This document shows, piece after piece, positions 33,084 to 44,943 of a stretch of 64,000 bases of DNA. The position numbers and the translations under genes were made by a program. Source of the DNA: Strobilurus pachycystidiatus. Lineage: Eukaryota > Basidiomycota > Agaricomycetes > Agaricales > Physalacriaceae. The stretch spans positions 62,001-126,000 of the forward strand of contig JAHLMK010000017.1 in assembly GCA_019915135.1 (NCBI GenBank), written 5' to 3'. The notes beneath the pieces are model-generated. The model was given only the letters and a program-made list of their open reading frames with translations. It ran no database searches and was not told the origin of the DNA. Each line of letters starts with the position of its first letter. Position 1 is the first letter of the stretch.

Positions 33084-36000
33084 TCAGTCGTAATATTGTT
33101 TGCCTTTGATCGTCTGCATCAAAGACTTGAGACCACCAAATCGTTTGGACGACGGAGGGGACCTAGCGACCACGTCACTAGCGGGGTTGCGTGAAAATCC
33201 CATCCTGGCTAGTTTGTTCGTGCTGCCCATACGCGCTTGTTCGCGCTTGCCTTTGGCGTTGGCGGAGCTGTTAGGTGCGGTGGATACACGGAATAGTGAG
33301 GGACCAAGCTCCGTGTCGGTGTCATGCCCTTCCAATGAGCTCACTCGACTGAGTTGGTCTTGGGGTATTTTCGTCGGCTGAGCGCGCTTGTAGAGCGATC
33401 CGGCGGGAAGGACATTGCTGAACGCTTCCACAGCGGAAGCCGAATGTGAAGGCTGGTGGTGATTGGGTCGTGGGCTATCAAGACTATGGTTCGAGGCCGC
33501 GACAATACCTGAAGAGTCTCAGCACCATAGAGAATAAGAAGTTGAAGGGCTTACTCTCACAAGAAGACGTCCCAGAGCTGGTGTGAGGACGTCTTGGCTG
33601 CTTCGCCTTGGAGGGTTTCGGAGTGAACCTTTCCTCCAGACTGCGCTGACGATTGCACACCCTGTTCGGTGACAGTGGCTCACGCGCCACAGGTGTCTTG
33701 ACATCGTCCTGCCCCGCTGAATCATCTGCCTGCTGCTGAAGTTCTCTGAGTTTGGCTAGACTTTCCCCGTAAGCAGCCAGCCTAGCGCTCAAAGGAGTCT
33801 TCGAAGGGGTCTCTTCGCCATCCTGAGCCATCTGGAGAATATCCTGCTGAGCGCGCTGGACAAGCGCTTCCGCTTCCGCCTGTGCATGCGATGGTATGAT
33901 GTCAATATTGATATCCAAGGGAACTCGTGGTTTGCGCGATGGGTAGTCCATTTCAGGATACACCTTTGGGGCGTCCCCATCGTTGGCTTCGCCGACGTAG
34001 ACTCTGGGGCCAGAATCAGCAGACAGATCTAGGAAGGAAGAGCGAGGTGAAAGTTGAGGAGGAGTTGCAGTGACGCTTCCTGCGCTGGCGCTAGTCTCGG
34101 TGGTCAGGTTGGTACTGCTACTGCTGACCGAGTCCCCTCTGTCACGTCCTTCCTGCGAAGCACGAGTCGGAGTCTCTTCTGCTGGGATAGGGGGAGGACT
34201 GTGTATGCTGAAAGGGAAGTTGGAGGGTGACAAGGAGGAATCCGACGCGATAGAACTGACAGACGGTCCCCGGTGTCTGCCCGAATGAGTAACTAGTCCC
34301 TTAGTCCCATGTTCGTAGGTAGAGCCGTAATATTCATCATCCTCCTCGTCCTCGTCATTTCCAATGACTTCCTCCTTTGGTTTAGGCTGGAAGTCTGTGA
34401 CAGTCGGCGGTGCAGATTCTGGGAGATTGACCTTATCTTTGCCGGCGAGGAAAGGTGCAGCAGGGCTTCCAGATCGACTGCGTTCCTCTTTATCAGCGAA
34501 TCTGACGAGGGAGTTGGTGCTATTACTGCCGCGTAACGGAGGGCTATCTCCCGCTCGCATTGAGGCACCAGCTCCGCTGGACGAAGAATCAAAGCGTAAA
34601 GCCCTCAAACTAGAGGGCAGACCATTACCCTGGCCGGACGAAGAGCTTCGGTTGTGGGTACGAAGTATGCTGGGTCGAACAAGACTACTCTGAGCACTTC
34701 CAGAGCGCTCTTCAGCAGCGATTACAACGTCATCGTCGAAAACGGTGCCATTGCGCTGAGTCGACCCGGAACGGTGACGGTTATGGCTTCGTAATGAAGG
34801 CGTTCTGGCAACTATTGCGCTTCTGGAAGCGGGACTGGAGGACGAATCGACCGAACCACTGCCATCAAAACTGAGCCCCAACCCCATAGACTCGAAGCGA
34901 CTGCTGGAAGAGCCCGATCTGTCCCGTCTGCTCTGCTGTTGCTGCGCCATTGCGTTATGCAAATCAACGGCGGATGGCGGTGACGTCTGCGCCGCATCAC
35001 TCCCCATTCGGTGACGCAGACCAGACGAAGAGAAGGCCGACCCTGATATGGGCGGTCCTAAGGAATCAGAAGTAGGAGGCGACGAGGATAAGGGAGGAGA
35101 CTGAGACGCTGCTGAAGAAGGGACAAGTGTGTTCGACGTGGTAGAAGGGAGGCCGGAGAGGGATGCCATCGAAGGAGTCTGGGAAGGTATCCGTTCGAGT
35201 GAATTGCTCTCGTTCTTCTTGAAGATGTTCATCAAAGAATATTTGGTCCCCAGTTTCTTTGTACTGCCCTTCGGAGAATTTGTTTGAGCGTCCTGTTCAG
35301 CACCCGTACCCGCGGAACGGGGGCGACGAGGACTGGCTGGTGGTTTGGTGAGTGTCTTCTGCGGACGCGGAGATCCTGATGGAGGGAGATAAGGCAACGA
35401 CGGACGGCGTCCCCCAGGCAGTAGGCTGGGGCTTGCACGATCCACGTCAAGCGCATACTTCCCAGAGATTGCGGTAGGAGAAGCCGGTGGCGTCGACGAT
35501 GACAGGTTATTGTTGGAACTGTTCGGCTTGATGTACGCATCAGAAAGTGCCGACGAAGAAGCCTTCAACATGTTCAACGCAGTGTCAACCGAGCGCTTCA
35601 CTTTGAGACGCTTGCGAGCGGAATCCGGCTCGGGTCCGACTCCAAGGGATTCTTGTCTGCACCGTCCGGGGAGGGGTGAATCATCGGGTGGTAAGACCTC
35701 ACGCTCACGCCATTGGCGCAGGACATTGGCACACTCCAACCAGCCATTCTGAAAAGCGAGTTGCTCTGGGGTGATGCCGTGCTTGTCAGCGCGGTCGGCG
35801 CGGGCTCCTTTGAGCAAAAGGGTGGTCACGATGTTCGTGTTGCCGTTGGCGGCAGCAAAGTGTAAGGGGGTGGAGCCAGAGGTCCCAACGATAGGCGCAG
35901 AGGCATCTCGATTTTTCTCATTTGAGTATCGACGAGGCAGCCTGTAGATCGGTCAACGGAGCCATTTCATCAGAGAGAGAAGTGGCGGCCTACCTGGGTG

Positions 36001-36253
36001 CATTGACATCGGCGCCGTGTTCGATCAGAAGCTTGACGACCTGCTCATTGCCGCCTGCGCAAGCGGCGTGAAGGGGCAAGACGCCATCAAGAACGGAGTT
36101 TATAGGCTGCCCTCGAGCTAAGGCGTATTCGACGAGCCCCATGTTGCCCGTCGCGGCGGCCGAGTGCAGGTCAAAGCTGGAAACTGCGTACAAGTGGATC
36201 GTGAATAACAGCAGGAGATGCAGTGGTCCGACACGTACACTCTGTGATGACAT
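33084..36253 (-). CDS. Ankyrin-repeat protein with long disordered Ser-rich tail
   Basis: Starting at MSSQ, a short first exon is spliced (phase 1) into SSFDLHSAAATGNMGLVEYAL. Ankyrin repeats follow: GVLPLHAACAGGNEQVVKLLIEHGADVN, GSTPLHFAAANGNTNIVTTLL and ITPEQLAFQNGWLECANVL. The remaining ~900 residues are low complexity (Ser/Pro/Gly/Asn) with islands such as KLGTKYSLMNIFKKNES and VYPEMDYPSRKPRVPLDINIDI. There is also a helix AQAEALVQRAQQDILQMAQ. An intron at 33480-33530 joins the last exon, which ends LMQTIKGKQYYD. Ankyrin repeats bind partners and the tail is a likely phosphorylation platform. No enzyme is seen. A continuous read through the first intron makes a false signal peptide. Confidence 0.8.
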
Positions 36254-36802
36254 TGTACTTTGCTTCGAGTCGTGTGTTCGCATTAGCGCGAAGCGGGACC
36301 GGGATTGCAACTGGCATGGCCACAGACGCTATGGTCGGTGGGAGCAGTGTCGGGTGGCGTCCCTTTACGGGAAGCGGGGCAACAGTCGGCGGGCGGGCGG
36401 GCAAAAAAGCGGGATGAGGTTGGCGAACACGCTACTGGAAGGAATGAAGAGAGCGGCCCAATGCAGCGGTGACTACATGGGAGCCTCCGTTCAAGTCGTG
36501 ATAAGATCTTGGTGGAACTGATGTGTGTGAACTTGCTTCCTTTCTTGCTCACCCAATATTCACGTTTCGGATGCATAAATTACACCGATAATCCTATTCG
36601 CGCGGCCGCTCGGTCCTTCGGCATAAATGCTAAGCTTGTCTTCAATGTTCATTATGCTCTTGAGTTTCTCTTCGGCGCTGGTTTCCATCCGACATCTTGC
36701 TGTGCGCATTCGCCGTTTTCTGACGCTATCATCTGCATCACCTCATGTAGGTATCAGCTGCATAGCTGTCTACCTTGATCCATTGATGTACCCCATTTCA
36801 GC
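36254..36802 (-). other. Intergenic; ankyrin gene promoter side
   Basis: About 550 nt between the ankyrin start and the inserted transposon. A plus-strand frame here has no homology I can recognise. Nothing is supported except the promoter assumption. Confidence 0.4.
36795..36802. repeat. Target-site duplication, left copy (ATTTCAGC)
   Basis: Identical to 37246-37253 across the 443-bp element. Confidence 0.9.
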
Positions 36803-37245
36803 AGGCCCCCGGACGCTCCCCCAAAGGTCTGTCACTAAAATTCCTTGAAAATGGACCTCAAATATCCAAAAAATTTCCGGGCTGCAGGCGTCAAATGTTC
36901 AAAAAACGACAGTGATTTGGGTCACATTTCGTGACATAGGCCTAAGGTGTGACGCACTTTTTCTTCTTGACACCTCTTGTCCTCTGATGAGAAGCTACAT
37001 CAGGCTACAGTATATAAGATGCAATGTGTTGGTACGTATCTGTACATATTACCTGGGCTTCGCGGCCCATTAACGCATGCCGGTCACGCTTTGGGACTCC
37101 AAGCCAATCTCAAATGTTCAAAAATGCGACAGGAATTTCACTCAAAAACCCTCAAATGTTCAAAAAATTGACAAGGAAACCCGATTTTTCGCCCCCTCAA
37201 ATGTTCAAATTTGCGACAGACCTCCAGGGGAGCGTCCGGGGGCCT
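36803..37245. mobile_element. Non-autonomous DNA transposon (MITE-like), 443 bp, 8-bp target duplication
   Basis: The element begins AGGCCCCCGGACGCTCCCC and ends with the inverted copy GGGGAGCGTCCGGGGGCCT. It is flanked on both sides by the identical 8-mer ATTTCAGC (36795-36802 and 37246-37253), a target-site duplication. It carries no protein-coding frame. Inside are at least four copies of the unit CAAATGTTCAAAAAnnnGACA (36892-36911, 37111-37131, 37153-37173, 37198-37218) and a degenerate one near 36859. A small TATA-like stretch (TATATAAG) lies near 37011. The 8-bp duplication fits hAT, P or KDZ-type transposases; the source transposase is not in the window. Confidence 0.9.
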
Positions 37246-37253
37246 ATTTCAGC
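37246..37253. repeat. Target-site duplication, right copy (ATTTCAGC)
   Basis: Identical to 36795-36802 on the other side of the element. Confidence 0.9.
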
Positions 37254-38092
37254 TGTGTGGCTTCCTGTCGGTGCTGCACTATTGTCTCGCTGAACCTGTC
37301 TGACAGACTATTCTCGGTATCCCGAAATGTTGGAAATTGATGCTCCCGCCTGACGCCGCAGGCGTATACTTACAGGGACTGACTGTGCTGGCCCACACGG
37401 TGATTGACATGGCGGTCCATTCTATGTGTGGCGATGTTCCGATGGAACGACTACCACACTTACTTTCACTACTGTATCACCGTCCCTAGGATACTGCTGG
37501 CTCCTCCACCTGCCTCTCTCGCTCGTCTCTTTGACTACCTCGCTACGGATGGCTTTGCCCACGGTTTGGCCGGGTATCCGAGGAAACATACCGGCGATTG
37601 ATGATGCGCTGTCATAAAATATGTTCTTCCGACCATGTCCCATTTCAAGGTCGAGTGCACAAGCAAGGCACGACATTGGCCGGCGTTCCTGACATTGCTG
37701 TTTAATTGGATCCACCGTACGACAGTCGTACGGCTACATATCGGATGGTTCCCCGAGAAGACCTTGTCGAATGTCGATGATCCTCGAGGTTGTCCTTTTC
37801 GAGAGACGTGCCTGTCATTCGTGACGTTCCTCGACACAGAGTCTGATATTTCCTGGTGTTCTTGCCGTAGATATATACAAGGCTATGTATAGCGCTCATT
37901 TCCTACAAAATTTGGTCGCTCCTGCCACAAGAAGATAGTAAACCTCGTCACAAACTCTTACTTGTGTACCGTTTCGATAGACTTTCAGAGCGACACCTGA
38001 GCGATACAATTCAGGAACGGATTTCGGACCGGACCGTCTGACCGTATTTTTGATTCCATCACGTTTTTGCCCTGGTGACCTTTCCTCTTCAA
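37254..38092 (+). other. Intergenic between the transposon and the TsaD gene
   Basis: About 840 nt. Frames on both strands (for example the minus-strand one at 37896-38135 overlapping the TsaD start) lack a recognisable domain. The right end holds the TsaD promoter. Confidence 0.4.
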
Positions 38093-39511
38093 ATGCTTGC
38101 AGCTTTGGCGCGACCGCGTCGTAGACGTCCCACATTCGCCCATTCTCTCCGACGGTTTACTGTCTTAGCGTTTGAGTCATCTGCTGACGATACCTGTGCG
38201 GCGGTTGTCACCTCCGACCGCAAGATCCTTTCCAATGTTGTGATCAAACAGAACGAAGTGTACGCCACCGCCGTAGCAAGTGTAGTGCCACTCCCACTCA
38301 ACAGGATCCGGAATGATGTATTAGGCACGAACAGTTCGGTGGTATACATCCAGCATCTGCGGTGTTAGCTCACCAACGAAATATGGTCTGTTCTGTTGAT
38401 GTTATATATTTTGTTCCGTCCTTTTGACGAAATGCTAGCCCGTTGCTGCCAAAAAAGCACTGGATGATGCGGGTCTGGACATAACGGGTATAGACGGCAT
38501 AGCGTTCACGCGAGGTCCTGGTCAGTGCTCTCTGTGTTTTCCATGAACGTCACTAATTCGATTAGGAATGGGGGCGTGCCTCGGCGTTGCCTGTAATGCC
38601 GCCAAAACTCTCGCAGCAGTCACGAATAAACCTATTGTTGGCATGCACCATATGGTATGGACAGCCCGCTCTATGGTTTCTTCCTTCATGAAACTCAAGT
38701 GGATGTAGCAAGCCCATGCGCTCACACCACTTCTCACCTCGTACCCGGACATACCCACCTTCCCTTTCCTAAGTCTCCTCGTATCCGGGGGACATACCCT
38801 TCTTTTGCTAGCGACATCTGTCAGCTGTTTCCGCATAATCGCCACCACGCGCGATGAAAGTATCGGGCGGACGATAGACAAGGTGACGCGCCTCCTTGGC
38901 TTAGGCTGGAACGGTATAGCCTTGGAGAGATTCTGTGACACTACAACGGAGGTGCCAGAGCTGCCCCCAGCCTGGATACCGTTCGCCAGAAACACCATGG
39001 CCGGTCAGATGGCCTATTCCTTCACGGGCTATCATTCACATGTCGAGCGCTATATCACGCTACATGGCGTTAATTCGCTTAATGCTGCCCAAAAGTTGGG
39101 CGTAGCGCGAGAGTTCATGAAGTCGGTGATAGATCATCTGGAGGCCAAGCTCCTTCTCGGTATCAAACAGTGTCTAGCTCGGGGCCTACCTGTCCAACAT
39201 TTGGTCATAAGCGGCGGTGTCGCAAGCAATCAGTACCTGAGATCGAGACTATCCCGTTTACTTTCCGAGTCGCTGGATCACGACGACGCTCGTATAGAGT
39301 TACAGTATCCACCTATCTCTCTTTGTACCGGTGAGTGAGCCCGTACATAGCTTAGGCTGTTCTGACGGATCTAGACAACGCTGTCATGATTGCTTGGGCG
39401 TCCATGGATCGTTTCCTTGCGGGAGACTTTGATGATCTGTCGCTGGGTCCCGTCACGAAATGGAGCATCGAGGATATCAATCCTTTGGATTCCCGCCAAT
39501 CGTCGGTATGA
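38093..39511 (+). CDS. QRI7: Mitochondrial tRNA N6-threonylcarbamoyladenosine synthase (TsaD/Qri7/OSGEPL1)
   Basis: Starts MLAALARPRRRRPTFAHSL, a strongly basic mitochondrial leader. The TsaD fold follows in seven or so exons: VLAFESSADDTCAAVV, FGGIHPASAVLAHQ, AFTRGPGMGACLGVACNAAKTLA, the metal-binding HHMQAHALTPLL (two His ligands), FLSLLVSGGHTLLLLA, DESIGRTIDKVTRLLGLGW, LVISGGVASNQYLRSRL and DNAVMIAWASMDRF. The last conserved Asp in DNAVMIAW is present. The enzyme transfers a threonylcarbamoyl group to A37 of ANN-decoding tRNAs in mitochondria. A GTG at 38075 in the same frame is not a credible start. The only departure I noted is the sequence around DESIGRTIDK, which fits the mitochondrial subfamily. 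Ends at TGA 39509-39511. Confidence 0.93.
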
Positions 39512-40251
39512 AATGCGGACGCAGAGTCCAGACCCATGTCAGTACAGGTACCGAAGATACGGTCGTTTTGGTCAAAGGGAACACGTGTCCGCGACTCCGA
39601 CTCATCACTCCGCGCGCACAAAGGTTGTCCCAATGGCACTCGGGAAACATTGCGACTGATTGGCTCAAAATGAGGACAATTTCCGTCCAGAGGCGTTATG
39701 TATGGGTGGTTATCCTCGGTAGTATGTGAAGCGCAATCACCAGCATCGAGACAGGTTGAGAGAACGCCGAGTAATTTTTCCATTGCAAGATTCTCAATGA
39801 GGCCCTGCTTCTGAAATAGGAATCCACTCACATAGGGCCACCAGTGGATAATGCAGGTCTCTGCATCCTGACCGTCCGCGTTGAGGTTCGTTCTCGCGAC
39901 AGTGCGTCAGTACTATGACCCGTAATAGTATTCTCTCCAGAGTCCGCGCGCATGGTAGAACAAATACAAGGCTTACTCCGAGCGTCAGAAGTAGGAGATT
40001 ATCGATGGACCTTGCTCTTTGGCCATGAGCCTGACATTGGACTAATTACGCTCGGATATTTGATCAACGTTCGCAGGTCATGCGCTACGGGAAAGTCTTT
40101 TCGGAGTGACCTCGCACAAACCACTAACGTTGAGACACGCTGGGATAACGCCGAGGATTGGAAGGCCAAGCTGAAGGATTGGAGGCCAAGACTAAGTGCT
40201 CTGCCCATAAAACGGGAATCTACTCGCCTTCGGTCTTCAGTAGTTTCAATT
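39512..40251 (+). other. Intergenic between TsaD and mannanase
   Basis: About 740 nt. A plus-strand frame runs from 39952 into the mannanase signal peptide, but it has no domain of its own and is best read as 5' leader. No repeat or RNA is seen. Confidence 0.4.
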
Positions 40252-42320
40252 ATGATGCTTTCTGTAGCTCTCTTGTCTCTCGCCATCGCGTTGCGGCCAG
40301 CTCTCGCGACAGTGCCTGAGTGGGGCCAATGTGGCGGCTTGAACTACTCTGGCGACAAGAGTATGTGCATTTTCACGTCAGTTTGTGAAAGCCACTAAAT
40401 TTTGTTCTTAGCCTGCGCTTCCGGCTTAAGTTGCGTGTACATAAACGATTGGTACTATCAGTGTCAAGTCGGATCGGGGGGAACAACAGCAGCTACAACG
40501 ACGACTACTAGCTCGGGGTCAACTGCCACGGGCTTCGTGAAAACATCTGGTACCGGCTTCACCCTGAATGGTTCGAAGTTCACCGTCGTGGGGTCAGTAG
40601 ACCGCTGTAAACCAAATATCTTAAACTGACGAGGACAATGCAGGTCTAACTCGTACTGGGTCGGCCTTGGCGGCTACAGCACCAGCGACATCAATCAGGC
40701 CTTCGCCGACATAGCAGCTACCGGCGCCACTGTTGTTCGCACATGGTTCGTACAGATAAAACTGCGCGGAAAACGCTATGGCTCATCTTGTTTGTGAAGG
40801 GGCTTCAACGAGGTCACGAGCGCCAGTGGAATCTACTATCAGAGTTGGTCAGGGAGTACCCCAACGGTCAACTATGGTTCAAACGGACTTGGAAGTTTTG
40901 GTGAGTACTCCTGCAGTATATCAGTTCCTGTATTGATAACTTTGGAAGACAACATTGTCGCTAGTGCGAAATCTCACGGACTGAGGCTTATCGTTGCTTT
41001 GTTCGTATCAGTGTGCTTGCCGCCATACTAGCACCATGCTAACGAGAACTTGCATCTAGGACTAACAATTGGTCTGTCTTGATGTTATTATCTACCCATC
41101 TCTATCTTACTCACAACGCCACGATAGGGCGGACTACGGAGGAATGGATGTCTATACGAAGCAGATTGTCGGTTCGGGCCAAGGGCACAATGTGTTTTGT
41201 GAGTATTCATTGCTGCTTTTCTGATGCAAGAACTCACCTTACTTTGCAGACACCAACAGTAATGTCATTGTGAGCATGGCCCAATGCTCTTCAATACAAA
41301 AGTCTCATATCTTTTCAGAACGCGTACAAGAACTATGTCAAGGCCTTCGTGTCTCGATATGTTAATGAGCCGGGCATCCTGGCTTGGGAGTTGGCCAACG
41401 AGCCGAGGTGTAGCGGAAGCACTGCGTAAGCCAAACCCTCGCACAAAGGCCAACAACCTCACCTTGATCCAGAGCCGTCGGCACTTGCAACACCACGACT
41501 ATCACGACCTGGGCTACGACCATTTCGTCTTATATCAAGTCAATCGACTCCAACCACTTGGTGGCCCTTGGAGACGAAGGATTTTTCAATCGACCATCAA
41601 GCTCCTCGTATCCTTATCAGTATGCATCCAACCCCGCTGCCGTGCATTTTTGTGTTAATGACTTATCTCTGATAGAGGCTCCGAGGGTATCGACTTTGAT
41701 GCCAATCTAGCAATCTCCTCCATCGACTTCGGAACCTTCCATGTGAGTGATCCAAATCCTAAGTATCTTGGAGGGTAACTGATGATCGCGACGGTAATAT
41801 CAGCTGTACCCTGTAAGGTTCTCACTGGACCTAACAAAGACAGGACTCTGACCATATCATAGGAAGGATGGGGCCAATCTCCTTCGCTCTCATGGGGTCA
41901 ACAATGGATAGCAGATCACGCCACCTCGCAGGCGTCCAAGAACAAGGTAGGTGTATATTCTATGTGCCACGTATTATTACTTGCTAATAGTCACGAAAGC
42001 CCGTGATCATTGAAGAGTTCGGAGTTACCAGTGACCAAGCATCGGTATATACTGGTTGGTTCTCGACAATCCTGTCCTCGGGGTTGGCTGGAGATCTTAT
42101 CTGGTGCGTGACGATCCCCAAGATAAACCTTCATCTTCTAACTCGATCCTGTAGGCAAGCGGGCTCTCATCTTTCCGGGTAAGAGTAAAGCCTCTCTTTG
42201 TCGCATTTTCCTGACCATGTTAACAGAGGCGATACCCACAATGACGGATATACCGTCTATCCAAACAGTGCTGTCTACTCACTTCTGACGTCGCATGCGG
42301 CGGCCTTGAAGGCAAGATGA
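40252..42320 (+). CDS. Secreted endo-beta-1,4-mannanase, CBM1 plus GH5 (subfamily 7)
   Basis: A signal peptide ([19 protein letters not shown]) precedes an N-terminal CBM1: [14 protein letters not shown], then [17 protein letters not shown] after one intron, with all Cys and aromatic surface residues. A Thr/Ser/Gly linker follows. The GH5 barrel in many short exons shows [52 protein letters not shown], the acid/base [25 protein letters not shown], the nucleophile region PVIIEEFGV and GDLIWQAG. The two catalytic glutamates are visible (ANEP and EEFG). The enzyme cuts mannans of plant cell walls, with the CBM1 anchoring to cellulose. It fits a plant-decaying lifestyle. Ends KAR with TGA at 42318-42320. 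Confidence 0.95.
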
Positions 42321-42982
42321 TGAAGAGAACGTACACATAATGTTTACTCGCCTACCACCTGTAAGTACCTGTAGTATTTTTGTGAAATGTTCTTTTTCCG
42401 GGAGGTTACACGCATTACTACGTCCGAGACTTGCCACGCTCCGGCTACCCTCATCAACCCAAGTACCCCCAAGCAAGACACCGCAGACTCGGACGAGGAG
42501 AGTGAGGAGGAAGAGCTACCTGAAAGACCACCTGCTGAGGATGTGTGGCTAGCGCTCTTCCCACTGGTGAGAGTTAAATATGCATCAAGTTGAGAACCTC
42601 GAGCGTCTCATATAACACCTTGTGCATGATGTGGCATTTGCCAATGTACTGAGCGATTCGGGGCCGGCATCTTGAGTTGTCATCCCTCTGAAGGAGGCGC
42701 GTCTTCTCGCTATGCTCGTCCTACCATCTTTGAACAATCAACGGTCAGTTCTGGCGGTGTACATGTAATTGTTACCATTAACGATTTAGACTTTTGAGTC
42801 TCCCGTTTCGAGTTGGCGAGTCGTCCCATTTGTAGATTACTTTGAGTTTGAATGTAGTAATGCAACTTGAGATGCGAGGTTCGCGGAAGAGCCGCGGAAT
42901 GGCTATGATCATAACTGAACTTGGGAAGAAATAAGCAGGCCGATGACGTTACCAGGGCCCATCACTCTTTCTTCCGACCATC
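42321..42982 (+). other. Intergenic between mannanase and ISA2
   Basis: About 660 nt. A frame at 42387-42593 includes an acidic run (SDEESEEEELPERPP) that could be a gene fragment, but nothing flanking it supports an exon. Otherwise nothing is seen. Confidence 0.4.
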
Positions 42983-43668
42983 ATGTCCTTCGCGCGCTGT
43001 CTACAGCAAACAACTCGGACACTTGCGCGAACACGACCCCGCAAGCCAATACAGTCAGTGGTATTCTCGACGCGCTTCTTTGCATCGTCCGCATGTCGAC
43101 GGCTCGAAGTCCAACGGCCTCCGGCACATCCCACTATATTACGCTCTCTGCCGTCGAAGGAGTACCTCGAGGAGGAGGAAATTGACGCCGAAGTGCTGGC
43201 GCCTGAGCTTGTAACAATAACAGTGACGGATAGAGCAGCTGAAGTCCGTCTACATTGATCGCACCGCCGCATATCCTGCTAACTGACAAGCGGAATTACT
43301 AGCAATTACGCGCGATAGCCAGGCGTGAAGACAGCGAGGACGCTGGCCTCCGAATAGCCGTGGACTCTGGAGGCTGTCATGGGTACCAATACAAGATGGA
43401 GCTTGCGAAGAGTCGGTCGGGCGATGATTAGTAAGTCGACGAGACAGACTTTCAAAATTCCGCTCATTCATCGGCGTTCAGTCAATTCTCTCATCCGACT
43501 ATACAGCCTTCAAATATCCTAGTGGATGCAGTTTCGCTTCACCTTCTCAACGGATCCACCATAGATTTTGCCACAGAGCTTATTGGTAGCAGCTTCAGAG
43601 TGACCGACAATCCTCATGCCAAAGGCAGCGGGTGCGGATGTGGCGTGAGTTGGGAACTCAATGTATGA
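42983..43668 (+). CDS. ISA2: Mitochondrial iron-sulfur cluster assembly protein Isa2
   Basis: Starts MSFARCLQQTTRTLARTRPR, a basic leader for mitochondria. The A-type carrier domain follows across three exons: VTITVTDRAAEV, QLRAIARREDSEDAGLRIAVDSGGCHGYQYKM with the first conserved Cys (GCHGYQ), then ILVDAVSLHLLNGSTIDFATELIGSSFRV. It ends in GSGCGCGVSWEL with the Cys pair. The three Cys of HesB/IscA proteins are present. Isa2 acts with Isa1 and Iba57 in making mitochondrial [4Fe-4S] clusters. The intron inside DD|YQFSHP uses standard GT-AG signals. The stop is TGA at 43666-43668, about 200 nt from the convergent Rho GTPase. Confidence 0.92.
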
Positions 43669-43866
43669 TAAGTATCGTGTACATGCAACATAATAGACGG
43701 CGCGTGCACTATATGATTATCGGTGGTGTGAACATCGTCATTCACTATCTTATTCAAAGCAACGGTAGCAATGTGGCATAGAAATAGGTGTCTAAAAGAG
43801 TGTACTATATATCAGAGGAAAGCAAGAGGAGAAGAGGAGGAATCCATTGTCCGTGGAGAATATCAA

Positions 43867-44943
43867 TTAACAAACAACGCAGCACTTCCATCCGCCGCCA
43901 GTGGACTCCTTCTCCACAGCTTTGCTGCTGCTCCTCCGTCTATGATGGCGGCCTTCAGCTGCTGCACCATTAGACGGAACGCCGTCGCGCATGAGCATGC
44001 TGGCGCGGGTGGCAGTTTCAAACACATCGTCAACGCCCTCAATCTTGAGAGCCGAGCACTCCTTGTAAGCACGAGCACCGATGGTCTGCGCCATTCGTTC
44101 TCCCTGTTCCCTAGTCACCCACGTTCCAGGCGGTGCTACTCCAGGGGCAGGACGTAAATCGGCTTTGCAGCCAACAAGGATGACAGGAATGGTAGGTCCG
44201 CATATAGACCTGACTTCTTCTATCCACTGTAAGGGAATATTAGTCAAGGCAGGCAAGACGAAAGTGCTGCTTTGTGTGACCTTGGTCTCAACGTTTTCAA
44301 GTGAATCTGGAGTGTCAAGAGCGAAGGCGATAAGAATGACGTGAGATTTTGAATAGGACATAGGTCGTAAGCGCTAGAGAAGGCTTAGCGTGGCGCGGGG
44401 GATGAATGAAGACTTGCCCTACTTCGTATTCCTCTTGGCCGCTGCATGACAGAATGAATGATAGGGTGTGAGACATGGCATAACGACGTACGCTGTATCC
44501 CAGAGCGCGAGCTGGATAGGCTTTTCATCGAGGCGGATTTCAGCGACGTAGTTGTCGAACACAGCTGCGAGATACCATAAGCACATGCATCACGATGATG
44601 TCAGAGTTACCCACTCGGTTGCTGAGGATGAAAGGTATGAGTGAGTGGAGTCCAGCGTCGTCGCGATAACGTACATATTCCTTGGGGAACTCTCCCAGGG
44701 CGAATGAGCAGAGCAGTGATGTCTTTCCGCAGGCACCTAAGGGCTACAGGTAAGGCCGTGGTTGCTGCACAGCATGTAATACGTGCCGTCGCCGACGATG
44801 ACGAGTTTTCTGCGAATCTGAGGCGGGCATATGCGTCAGAAATGGCTATGAAACATGGAGAACAAGGCCGAGTAAGGTGATGATATGGGCAGTCGGGTGG
44901 CCTTGGAATTGGATGAGATACTGACGGGGTTTTGGGAGGCCAT
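43867..44943 (-). CDS. Rho-family small GTPase
   Basis: Many tiny exons. MASQNP splices to IRRKLVIVGDG, then ACGKTSLLCSFALGEFPKEY (P-loop GDGACGKTS). A 7-nt exon CAACCGA supplies the QP of the effector loop, which then reads EYQPTVFDNYV. WDTAGQEEYE (switch II), RLRPMSYSKSHVILIAFALDTPDSLENV, VILVGCKADLR (NKxD-equivalent is CKAD) and the SALKIEG specificity segment follow. A Rho insert region is present (RPAPGVAPPGTWVTREQGER). The C-terminus ends KCCVVC, a CaaX-like box with a second Cys for palmitoylation. Rho GTPases cycle between GDP and GTP and control polarity and actin. The paralogue (Rho1/2/3/4) is uncertain. One intron (44737-44786) is GC-AG. Confidence 0.9.

Noticed and set aside
33084..33431. 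Independent 115-codon minus-strand gene
   Set aside because: A phase-1 intron (33480-33530) links it in frame to the ankyrin protein; it is the last exon.
36153..36253. Signal peptide on the ankyrin protein
   Set aside because: The hydrophobic stretch (PLHLLLLFTIHLYAVSS) is intron sequence between GT and AG; the spliced protein has no signal.
39952..40251. Upstream extension of the mannanase frame
   Set aside because: A signal peptide begins at 40252, so the upstream 100 codons cannot be part of a secreted protein; likely leader.
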